From Acidobacteriaceae bacterium (lineage in GTDB: Bacteria; Acidobacteriota; Terriglobia; Terriglobales; SbA1): DNA of 8,835 bases. Below the pieces are notes generated by a model, which worked only from the letters and a program-made list of their open reading frames with translations, ran no database searches and had not been told where the DNA came from. Position 1 is the stretch's first letter. Each line of letters opens with the position of its first letter. Positions 1 to 5,104 of this stretch are shown in pieces. The stretch lies in contig PLEA01000288.1 in the NCBI GenBank assembly GCA_003136335.1, forward strand, positions 1-8,835, read 5' to 3'. The position numbers were made by a program, and so were the translations under genes.

Positions 1-7
1 GGGAACG

Positions 8-23
8 GTATAACGATTTATAC
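8..23. repeat. 16-bp dyad GTATAA-N4-TTATAC
   Basis: The sequence reads GTATAACGATTTATAC: perfect 6-bp arms around CGAT. It is AT-rich and lies in non-coding sequence, so it could be an operator half of whatever lies to the left. No promoter hexamer pair could be assigned to it, and a chance occurrence is possible. Confidence 0.3.
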
Positions 24-140
24 TAGCCACGCAATTTAGTGATCAGAAAGCTCTGCCATGGCTCACTGTTCTTTTCGTACGGGGCAAGGCAAACCACGCT
101 AGGACGTGACCGACAAGGCTAAACAAGCAAACTAGCAGCA

Positions 141-176
141 GGAGATCTCCGAGGTCTCACTGACTCGGAGTCCGAG
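141..176. repeat. Nested inverted repeats beside the ATPase break
   Basis: Three overlapping dyads are packed into 36 bases: GGAGATCTCC (141-150), CTCCGAG/CTCGGAG (147-153 with 164-170, 10-base loop) and CTCGGA-G-TCCGAG (164-176). On the minus strand the 7-bp hairpin lies about 20 bases past the premature stop, but no U-rich tract follows, so it is not a classical terminator. It could be a recombination or insertion-element end, or a fold at the 3' end of the operon transcript. Confidence 0.45.
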
Positions 177-193
177 CCGGTTTGTGGGAGTGC

Positions 194-373
194 TTAGATT
201 GCCCCACTTGCGAGAACCACTGGTATCGTGACGGCGAAGCTCAACCAAAACTTGTCACGAAACATGGCGACGGAATGTCCGGCGTGGCGGTCGTGACTCG
301 CATGGGCGTCGGACATCTTGTGCCCAGCATGTTGGTCGACCGCTTCGCGGCCTTGGTGTGTCATATCTTCCAT
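194..373 (-). pseudogene. Truncated CopB-type copper-translocating P-type ATPase (N-terminus only)
   Basis: Only 59 residues remain of a protein that in the P1B-ATPase family is usually about 650-800 residues long. Residues 1-36 are rich in histidine (H6, H15, H18, H24, H27, H30, H33) with HAGH and HASH units, as in the cytoplasmic metal-binding N-terminus of CopB-type pumps. Residues 38-53 (MFRDKFWLSFAVTIPV) match the conserved run into the first membrane helix. A TAA stop follows VVLASGAI. No frame restores the expected continuation, so this is a real break rather than a simple frameshift, at least as far as the window shows. ATG at 373 is chosen because GGAG lies 6 bases upstream; an in-frame TTG at 391 is less likely. 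As the last gene of the copper operon, the intact pump would export Cu from the cytoplasm. Identity is firm; the cause of truncation is unknown. Confidence 0.8.
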
Positions 374-404
374 TTTCAACTCCGATGGCAAATGCTGAGG
401 TCAG

Positions 405-432
405 TGGGCCACAAGTGGATTCTCGTGGCCCA
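405..432 (-). other. Intergenic hairpin before the ATPase gene
   Basis: Perfect 8-bp arms TGGGCCAC (405-412) and GTGGCCCA (425-432) enclose a 12-base loop in the 76-base gap between the DUF5666 gene and the ATPase start. No U-tract follows on the minus strand, so full termination is unlikely. A role in mRNA processing, stability or partial attenuation between periplasmic genes and the pump is inference. Confidence 0.5.
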
Positions 433-449
433 ACTAATCACGTCGCGGA

Positions 450-818
450 CTAGTGGTTCTCTGGCGCTGGGTCGGACGGATGGCTGTGATCCATCCCCTT
501 CATCGCCGACATGTTGTCCTTGGTCATGGTTCCAAATTTCACCTCGGTGGCAACCAGCCTCTCTTCGGGGCCGGTTGCATGGATCACAACCTTGTCGCCG
601 ACCTTTAGATCTTTCAGGGCTGCCGGTGAGCCACTTCTTTGGAATGTTGTCACGGCGCTTACCGTCACCGTGACCATTTTCTTTGATGTAGTCTCCACCG
701 TAATGGAGTTGTCGGAAATGCCGGTAACCGTGCCCATCACGTGCTTCTCACTTCCATGGGCGAATACGATTGCTGAGAGTGCTAACACCAAAGCGAATAC
801 TGCGATCGTCCGTTTCAT
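450..818 (-). CDS. Small periplasmic DUF5666-type protein of the copper operon
   Basis: A 122-residue exported protein. Residues 1-20 form a typical Sec signal peptide ending in VFA, so the predicted mature chain begins with histidine (HGSEKH). Residues 27-97 show the short beta-rich pattern of DUF5666/OB-like domains: G-T-V-x-G-I, then S-I-T-V-E, then L-K-V-G-D-K-V-V. The C-terminal tail from about residue 98 is Met/His-rich (MTKDNMSAMKGMDHSH), consistent with Cu(I)/Cu(II) binding or chaperoning in the periplasm. The biochemical role is not established. The start at 818 is supported by an ideal ribosome binding site that overlaps the stop of the upstream cytochrome gene, so translation is probably coupled. 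It sits between the cytochrome c and the truncated Cu-ATPase. Confidence 0.85.
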   Translation of the reverse strand: MKRTIAVFALVLALSAIVFAHGSEKHVMGTVTGISDNSITVETTSKKMVTVTVSAVTTFQRSGSPAALKDLKVGDKVVIHATGPEERLVATEVKFGTMTKDNMSAMKGMDHSHPSDPAPENH

Positions 819-833
819 TGTTCCTCCTCCTTA
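819..833 (-). promoter_or_regulatory. Ribosome binding site overlapping an upstream stop
   Basis: On the minus strand the bases read TAAGGAGGAGGAACA followed directly by ATG. The last two bases of the cytochrome stop codon are part of AAGGAGG, which lies 7 bases before the DUF5666 start. A ribosome terminating on the cytochrome gene is therefore placed at the next start, which points to coupled translation. Confidence 0.8.
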
Positions 834-1442
834 GGGATGTTGCTGCAAGGTTTGTCTTGGAATTTGCTTGGGGGGCTCACCATTCAAGAACTGTTCTTCC
901 TCTAGCTCCTCCTCTTTCTCGGCTGGACCTTTCGGATTGAGCGCTTCCATCTCGCGTGCTTCATTTGGGGTGAGTTGCGGTAGATGCCGTATGAACAGGA
1001 CGAGCTTCCAGCTATCGTCGTCTTTGTCCGCCGTGCCCCAAGCAGGCATTCCGGTCAGTCGGATGCCGTTGTGAATGGTGTAGTACAGCTCCCCATCAGT
1101 CAGTTCCTGGGTCTGTGGCAATCGCATATCCGGAGCCTTCGGATAAAGATTCTGGCCGATTTGCGTCTTTCCGGTGCCGTCATTGCCGTGGCAAGTGGCA
1201 CAATGATCGGCGAAGTGAGCACGTGCTTCGGCGAGAACTTCGGGAGTCGGGGCGAAAGGATTCGTCGCATTGCGTTCCGACGATGGAACCGAAAGCCTTC
1301 GCGCAGCCTTGGCCACGTAAGTTTCCACCAGGGACGGATTGTCCCGCGCGCTCAAGCCGCGGCGGATCGTGGTAAACCCTAACACCGCTGCGCCCGCCAT
1401 GCCGCCCGCAATAATCAAGATAAGCAAGGTACGTTTTCGCAT
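831..1442 (-). CDS. Mono-haem class I cytochrome c with acidic tail
   Basis: A 203-residue protein with a hydrophobic N-terminus (residues 5-23) that acts as signal peptide or membrane anchor, so it works in the periplasm. The haem-binding motif CATCH is at residues 81-85 and the likely distal ligand is Met132 in GMPAWG, giving a single c-type domain over roughly residues 66-157. After it comes a charged extension with an unbroken acidic run around residues 176-184 (EKEEELEEE), not part of the usual fold. The gene starts 4 bases after the TolC stop; AGGAG lies 10 bases before the ATG, inside the end of the TolC gene. In this operon it may pass electrons to or from the multicopper oxidase; that is inference from position. 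Specific family assignment beyond cytochrome c is not possible from sequence reading. Confidence 0.9.
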   Translation of the reverse strand: MRKRTLLILIIAGGMAGAAVLGFTTIRRGLSARDNPSLVETYVAKAARRLSVPSSERNATNPFAPTPEVLAEARAHFADHCATCHGNDGTGKTQIGQNLYPKAPDMRLPQTQELTDGELYYTIHNGIRLTGMPAWGTADKDDDSWKLVLFIRHLPQLTPNEAREMEALNPKGPAEKEEELEEEQFLNGEPPKQIPRQTLQQHP

Positions 1443-1446
1443 GGCT

Positions 1447-2814
1447 TCACTTCTCCTGAGGACTTGTGCTCATTTGGAACGGAACATTCACTTCCCTAAC
1501 AGGTTGGTCTGTCCCTCCAGGCTGGGAAGGCGCTTCCAGACCATCCGTTAACAGAAAGGAGTGGAGTTCAAGCGAGCTAGTCGCAAAGTTCTCCAGAGCG
1601 TTAACGTAAGAGACGTTGAGTTGCATCAGCGAGCGTTGTGCGATTAACACCTGGGGGTAGGCCGCAGCCATGTCGCGGTATTTATTCATGTACATGTCGT
1701 AGGCTTTTTGAGCGCGTGGAATCATCTGGTTCTTGTAACGCTCAACAGCAGTGTGCGAAAACGTATAGTTCTGAACGACGCGGGCCGCACGTTCTCGCAA
1801 AACAAGCTTCACCCGCTCGACTTCCCGCTGTGCTCGCTCCAAATCGGCTTTCGAAGCAGCAATATTCCCCTGATTACGATTAAAGATTGGGATCTGCACT
1901 CCCACTTCCGCGAACCCTTGCAGACCCACAGGCTGCCCGCTCGTCTCGGACAACTCGCGATTCTGTTGCATGCCGCCGCGAAACTGAAGGTCGGGAATCG
2001 GTTCTCGCTTCGCTCGCGCTAGGGCTGCCTCTGCCCTCTTCACGCCAAGGTCAGCGATCTTCACGACCGGACTTTCGTTGACAATGTTCTCCACCAGATC
2101 GTCGGGGTTGACGGGTGAGGTCTCTTCAAGATTTCCCTTCAGTCGTGTCAATGGAAGGCTCGGATTTCCCACCACCACCGCGAGTTCCTTCCAAACCCGT
2201 TGCTGGTTCTGTTCGGCCATGGTCACCGCCAGGTCGGCCTGTTGGGCCTCGACTTCCGATTCGAGTACATCTGGAGTGTCCGCCTGGCCAACGTTTGCGA
2301 GTTGATGGGAAGTCTCAACCGCGTCCTGTGCTAGCTTGCTCAGGCTTTGCCGCAATTCAAGCGTCTGTTGCGCAGCGAGCCCTTGTATATACGACATCCG
2401 CACGTTGGTCAGCACACGCAGCTTCTGTTCACCAGCTTCTGTCTCGGCTTGTTGCCTTTCCCGTTCGAAAATCTTGCGATTCAATCCCAGTTTCCCGCTC
2501 ATAACAATGTCTTGCTGGACGAAAAAGCCCTGTTCGCCACCACGAAACGATCCGCCGCGGATCTCTTCGCCTTGATAGCCCACGGTAGGGTTCGGGTAAA
2601 GTCCGGACTGCTTCCTTCGCCCTTCCGCGGCGCGAATGTTTGCAGCCGACTGCGCAAGCGTGGGGTTGTTCTGCAAGGCTATCTGCTGCAGCTCTTCTAG
2701 CGTGATGATCTTCTGCGTTTGGTCAGGCGCTTGTGCCTGCAGGAGTGAAGAAGCCACGAACAAAATGCTGGCCAGACAAATGATCCACGGTGCAGTGTTT
2801 CGAAGACCCGCCAT
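1447..2814 (-). CDS. TolC/CzcC-type outer-membrane efflux channel
   Basis: A 455-residue outer-membrane factor of RND-type or similar metal-efflux systems. From the start chosen, residues 1-29 form a signal peptide ending in LQAQA, with no lipobox cysteine, so it is not a lipoprotein like CusC. Two OEP repeats follow (about 36-215 and 235-420), with family hallmarks ALQNNPTL near residue 46, YPNPTVGY at 73-80 and QIPIFNRNQG at 307-316, and long helical stretches between. ATG at 2814 is preferred because AGGAG lies 7 bases upstream and the signal peptide then begins normally. An in-frame ATG at 2865 overlaps the oxidase stop by 8 bases but has a poor binding site and would add 17 basic residues. 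No CusA/CusB-like partners are in the window, so the inner-membrane pump must be encoded elsewhere or beyond the left edge. Confidence 0.93.
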   Translation of the reverse strand: MAGLRNTAPWIICLASILFVASSLLQAQAPDQTQKIITLEELQQIALQNNPTLAQSAANIRAAEGRRKQSGLYPNPTVGYQGEEIRGGSFRGGEQGFFVQQDIVMSGKLGLNRKIFERERQQAETEAGEQKLRVLTNVRMSYIQGLAAQQTLELRQSLSKLAQDAVETSHQLANVGQADTPDVLESEVEAQQADLAVTMAEQNQQRVWKELAVVVGNPSLPLTRLKGNLEETSPVNPDDLVENIVNESPVVKIADLGVKRAEAALARAKREPIPDLQFRGGMQQNRELSETSGQPVGLQGFAEVGVQIPIFNRNQGNIAASKADLERAQREVERVKLVLRERAARVVQNYTFSHTAVERYKNQMIPRAQKAYDMYMNKYRDMAAAYPQVLIAQRSLMQLNVSYVNALENFATSSLELHSFLLTDGLEAPSQPGGTDQPVREVNVPFQMSTSPQEK

Positions 2815-2857
2815 GTGAGTTCTCCTCGCATTCCATTCAAGTCGGTGCCTCGTCGGT

Positions 2858-4327
2858 CTATTCATGGTTTGGGTGCTCCATTCCTGGCATGTTCTCCATC
2901 GGTTTCTTGCCTTGCTGCTTTGCCCTTAGCTCCATGATCTTGTCGTATTTGTCTGGGGGGAGCACTCGCACAAACGACATCATCCCCGCCATGAAACCGC
3001 TCCATCCCGGTCGAAGGCCGAAGTTTTCCGGTCTTTCCACCATTTGATCCATCGCCATCGCCGGGCCTTCCATGAAAGCGTCCTGTGGGAAGCCCGGAAC
3101 AGAGTTCGCATCTTTGCTGACGTCAGGTTTCGCCATTTGCATGCCCGGCATTCCCTCGTGTTGCGTCTGACTCTCGGCTTTCAGTGGGGAATTCGAGATG
3201 GCCTGTTCGGCCGTTGAACCCACTCCCATCCCGCGCCCTAGGCTTGGACCGTTTTCGTCTGACGTGGCACTCCCTTGCCGGAGCATGCCCATGCCTTCTT
3301 CCATGCCCGCACCAGCCGGCTTTCCCGGTCGCCGTGACATGGGTCCGATTGTGGATGACATCTGATTCATCATGTGGTGAGGAAGATGACAATGCAGCAT
3401 CCAGTCTCCAGGATTGTTGGCTACGAACTCGACGTCCCGAGATTGCGCCACTCCTACCAACACCGTGTTTCCCGGACCCCACGTTGATTGGGGTTGCCGA
3501 CCACCTTCCGTACCGGTGACGACGAAAGTGTGACCGTGAAGATGAATGGGGTGGTGGTCCATTCCAAGGTTGATTAAACGAATCCGGACTCGATCCCCAT
3601 GACGGATAATGAGCGGCGTGGTTGCCGGTCCGGCCTTGCCATTGAAAGTGAGCCAGTTGAACTCCATGTTCATGGAGTTCGGCACCTTGATGTTCGGCAA
3701 GATGGCGTACTCCTGCACAATGATTGCGAAGTCTTTATCGGCGTGCGGCTTGTATGACTCCTTGGGATGCATGATGAACGCGCCGATCATGCCCATCATT
3801 TCCTGCATCGCCATGTGCGAGTGGTAGAAATAAGTGCCTTCCTGGTGGAGCGTGAATTCATAGACAAACCGACCGCCGGGAGGGATCGGATCTTGACTCG
3901 AACCGGGCGCACCGTCCATCTCGTTCGGGATTTCGAAGCCATGCCAGTGCATGGATGTCGCTTCGGGGAGTTGATTGTCCACGATGATCCGAACGCGATC
4001 ACCCTGGTTCACTTGAATCGTTGGCCCTGGAGCGCTGCCGTTGTAACCCCAGAGGTCAACCACACGCCCCGGAAATATCTCCTGTTTAACCGGCTCGGCG
4101 ATCAGATGAAATTCTTTTACGTTTCCGTCCATGCGCCAAGGAAGTTGCGGAACGTCGGGCGTTTCCACGGAAAGGATTCGACTGCTAGTGCGCTCAGTAG
4201 CGTGGCCCATGTGCTTCATGTCCATGCCCGCTTCGCTTGCCTGCCGGGCTGCAAACAGGCGAGGTGCTGCCGCCAAACTGGCGCCCAGACCAAGAGTATT
4301 TCTCAGAAAATCGCGTCTGTTTTTCAT
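2858..4327 (-). CDS. Tat-exported two-domain multicopper oxidase with Met/His-rich tail
   Basis: A 489-residue copper oxidase, probably oxidising periplasmic Cu(I) with O2. It opens with a twin-arginine signal (RRDFLRN, residues 4-10) and a short Met/His segment (residues 35-42). Cupredoxin domain 1 (about 75-190) carries HWH (127-129) and HSH (169-171). Domain 2 (about 195-330) carries HPIHLHGH (259-266) and HCHLPHHMMNQM (312-323). These supply all type 2/3 ligands plus type 1 ligands H259, C313, H318 and M323. Only about 88 residues separate HSH from HPIHLHGH, leaving no room for a middle domain, and domain 1 has no cysteine, so it resembles two-domain (small laccase, type B) enzymes. Residues 331-489 are a long tail with many Met and His. 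The start has GAGGA 6 bases upstream. A 138-base gap separates it from the preceding small gene; no convincing promoter was seen there, so it is probably cotranscribed. Confidence 0.93.
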   Translation of the reverse strand: MKNRRDFLRNTLGLGASLAAAPRLFAARQASEAGMDMKHMGHATERTSSRILSVETPDVPQLPWRMDGNVKEFHLIAEPVKQEIFPGRVVDLWGYNGSAPGPTIQVNQGDRVRIIVDNQLPEATSMHWHGFEIPNEMDGAPGSSQDPIPPGGRFVYEFTLHQEGTYFYHSHMAMQEMMGMIGAFIMHPKESYKPHADKDFAIIVQEYAILPNIKVPNSMNMEFNWLTFNGKAGPATTPLIIRHGDRVRIRLINLGMDHHPIHLHGHTFVVTGTEGGRQPQSTWGPGNTVLVGVAQSRDVEFVANNPGDWMLHCHLPHHMMNQMSSTIGPMSRRPGKPAGAGMEEGMGMLRQGSATSDENGPSLGRGMGVGSTAEQAISNSPLKAESQTQHEGMPGMQMAKPDVSKDANSVPGFPQDAFMEGPAMAMDQMVERPENFGLRPGWSGFMAGMMSFVRVLPPDKYDKIMELRAKQQGKKPMENMPGMEHPNHE

Positions 4328-4465
4328 GGTTGTTCCTCTTTAAGACTTGGCGGACCCAACTGTCCCCCAAAAGCTCACCATTGGATCGAAGGAGAGATGC
4401 ACGGCCAAGCAATCGCCGTAAAGTCGCTGCTGTGGTTATGCCGTGCTAGGAGGAAAGGGGAAAAC

Positions 4466-4894
4466 TCAAATGCGAAGGATGGAAAAAAATGCAGCACGTG
4501 CGGGGGGCCGAACTGGTGGGCCGCTGTCCAAACCCCAGACGGAAGTGAAATTGGGGGCCAGAAATGCGGTCGTAGTACCTAAGACGACGGCACTGCGCCG
4601 GACTACTGTCAGTTGAGGAACAACTCTCCTCCAAACGTTGAGGCGTTCCGCCTTTACGCAGTTCGTCGTGCACGATTGCGACATCAACACCGCACTCATG
4701 GCCTCAACACTTGGATGATTCATGGCTGAGTGATCGTGAGCCATCCCCGGCATACTGTCTGAAGGCTGACCGCAGTGGCGCTGGCTTTCCGCTCGCGCGT
4801 GGCGTTCGCACATGAGTGTGCAGACCTCGGTCGGAGTAGTCCCGGCGAACAAGACCGTCAGCAGAACTATCGAAGTTGCGGTTCTTCGAAGCAC
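4466..4894 (-). CDS. Secreted Cys/His/Met-rich small protein, putative copper-binding
   Basis: A 142-residue protein of unknown family at the head of the copper operon. Residues 1-20 look like a signal peptide (LRRTATSIVLLTVLFAG). The middle section (residues 25-79) holds five cysteines (C25, C29, C41, C75, C79) and several His and Met in the PGMAHDHSAMNH section, a composition typical of copper-binding periplasmic proteins. The C-terminal half has one mildly hydrophobic stretch and ends with a Pro-rich GPPVRPPA segment. The start is GTG at 4894, the first possible one after an in-frame stop; no ribosome binding site precedes it, and a promoter ends only a few bases upstream, so the mRNA may be leaderless. 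It resembles in layout the other small His/Cys protein at 7961-8233. Metal binding is inference from composition; no enzyme motif was seen. Confidence 0.68.
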   Translation of the reverse strand: MLRRTATSIVLLTVLFAGTTPTEVCTLMCERHARAESQRHCGQPSDSMPGMAHDHSAMNHPSVEAMSAVLMSQSCTTNCVKAERLNVWRRVVPQLTVVRRSAVVLGTTTAFLAPNFTSVWGLDSGPPVRPPARAAFFSILRI

Positions 4895-4902
4895 TTTCGG
4901 AG

Positions 4903-4932
4903 ACTATACCTTAGACAGTATGAGATGCGCAA
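4903..4932 (-). promoter_or_regulatory. Sigma70-like promoter of the copper operon
   Basis: On the minus strand TTGCGC (4927-4932) and TATAGT (4903-4908) are separated by 18 bases. The expected transcription start is about 4896, only a few bases before the GTG start at 4894. The hexamers are imperfect matches to the consensus, but the position directly before the first gene of the cluster supports them. Confidence 0.5.
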
Positions 4933-4940
4933 ACTTGCGC
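4927..4940. promoter_or_regulatory. Dyad GCGCAA-N2-TTGCGC over the -35 element
   Basis: The sequence GCGCAAACTTGCGC has perfect 6-bp arms and covers the whole -35 hexamer of the copper-operon promoter candidate. This is where a repressor or activator would bind, so it is a candidate operator. It matches no copper-regulator box known to me, such as CueR or CopR sites. Confidence 0.4.
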
Positions 4941-4951
4941 GAGGGCTTTCC

Positions 4952-5023
4952 TCAACGGGACTTTTCCTCACTCGAACCCAGATGAAAACGTTTTTCTCGC
5001 GTGTTGAACTTCGACCGCTTCAT
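4952..5023 (-). CDS. Possible 23-residue basic leader peptide
   Basis: An ATG at 5023 with AGGAG exactly 7 bases upstream opens a 23-codon frame ending in TGA at 4952. The product (starting MKRSKFNTREKR) is very basic and hydrophilic, with no signal peptide or known motif. It lies upstream of the copper-operon promoter, so it would belong to a transcript coming from the receptor side. Only the good binding site supports it; it may be chance or the remnant of a larger gene. Confidence 0.2.
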   Translation of the reverse strand: MKRSKFNTREKRFHLGSSEEKSR

Positions 5024-5053
5024 GGCTCCGCTCCTGTCGTGAACATTTCCAGA

Positions 5054-5087
5054 TGAGGGCAGTACGGTTTCGCCCATACTGCCCTCA
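5054..5087 (-). terminator. 11-bp perfect hairpin after the receptor gene
   Basis: TGAGGGCAGTA (5054-5064) and TACTGCCCTCA (5077-5087) form a perfect 11-bp stem with a 12-base loop, starting 17 bases after the receptor stop codon on the minus strand. It is the strongest hairpin noticed in the non-coding parts of the window. There is no U-tract on either side, so it is either a terminator without a U-tract or a 3'-end stabiliser of the receptor mRNA. Confidence 0.6.
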
Positions 5088-5104
5088 CCAACGGGGGGCC
5101 TCAG

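Larger units (their letters stand above)
1..193. other. Left-edge sequence without a gene, beyond the ATPase break
   Basis: No supportable coding region was found on either strand here. All three minus-strand frames were read past the ATPase stop, and each soon hits a stop without any P-type ATPase-like residues. The stretch holds a 16-bp dyad near its start and a cluster of nested inverted repeats at 141-176. No transposase fragment, tRNA or long terminal inverted repeat could be recognised. It is either foreign sequence joined to the ATPase gene or an assembly junction. Confidence 0.5.

Noticed and set aside
182..834. Plus-strand open frames across the left region (163 and 107 codons)
   Set aside because: They run antisense to the DUF5666 and ATPase genes, show no family features, and the real genes have signal peptides, motifs and ribosome binding sites.
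2815..2865. Earlier TolC start at 2865 overlapping the oxidase stop
   Set aside because: It has a poor ribosome binding site and would put 17 polar and basic residues in front of a complete signal peptide; ATG 2814 has AGGAG at 7 bases.
4399..4446. Inverted repeat GCACGGC/GCCGTGC between the small Cys/His gene and the oxidase gene
   Set aside because: The arms are only 7 bp with a 34-base loop, so it is weak as a hairpin and lies at no identifiable promoter.
3767..4582. 271-codon plus-strand frame
   Set aside because: It is antisense to the oxidase gene, whose copper ligands are all intact; its composition is arginine/cysteine-rich, as shadow frames often are.
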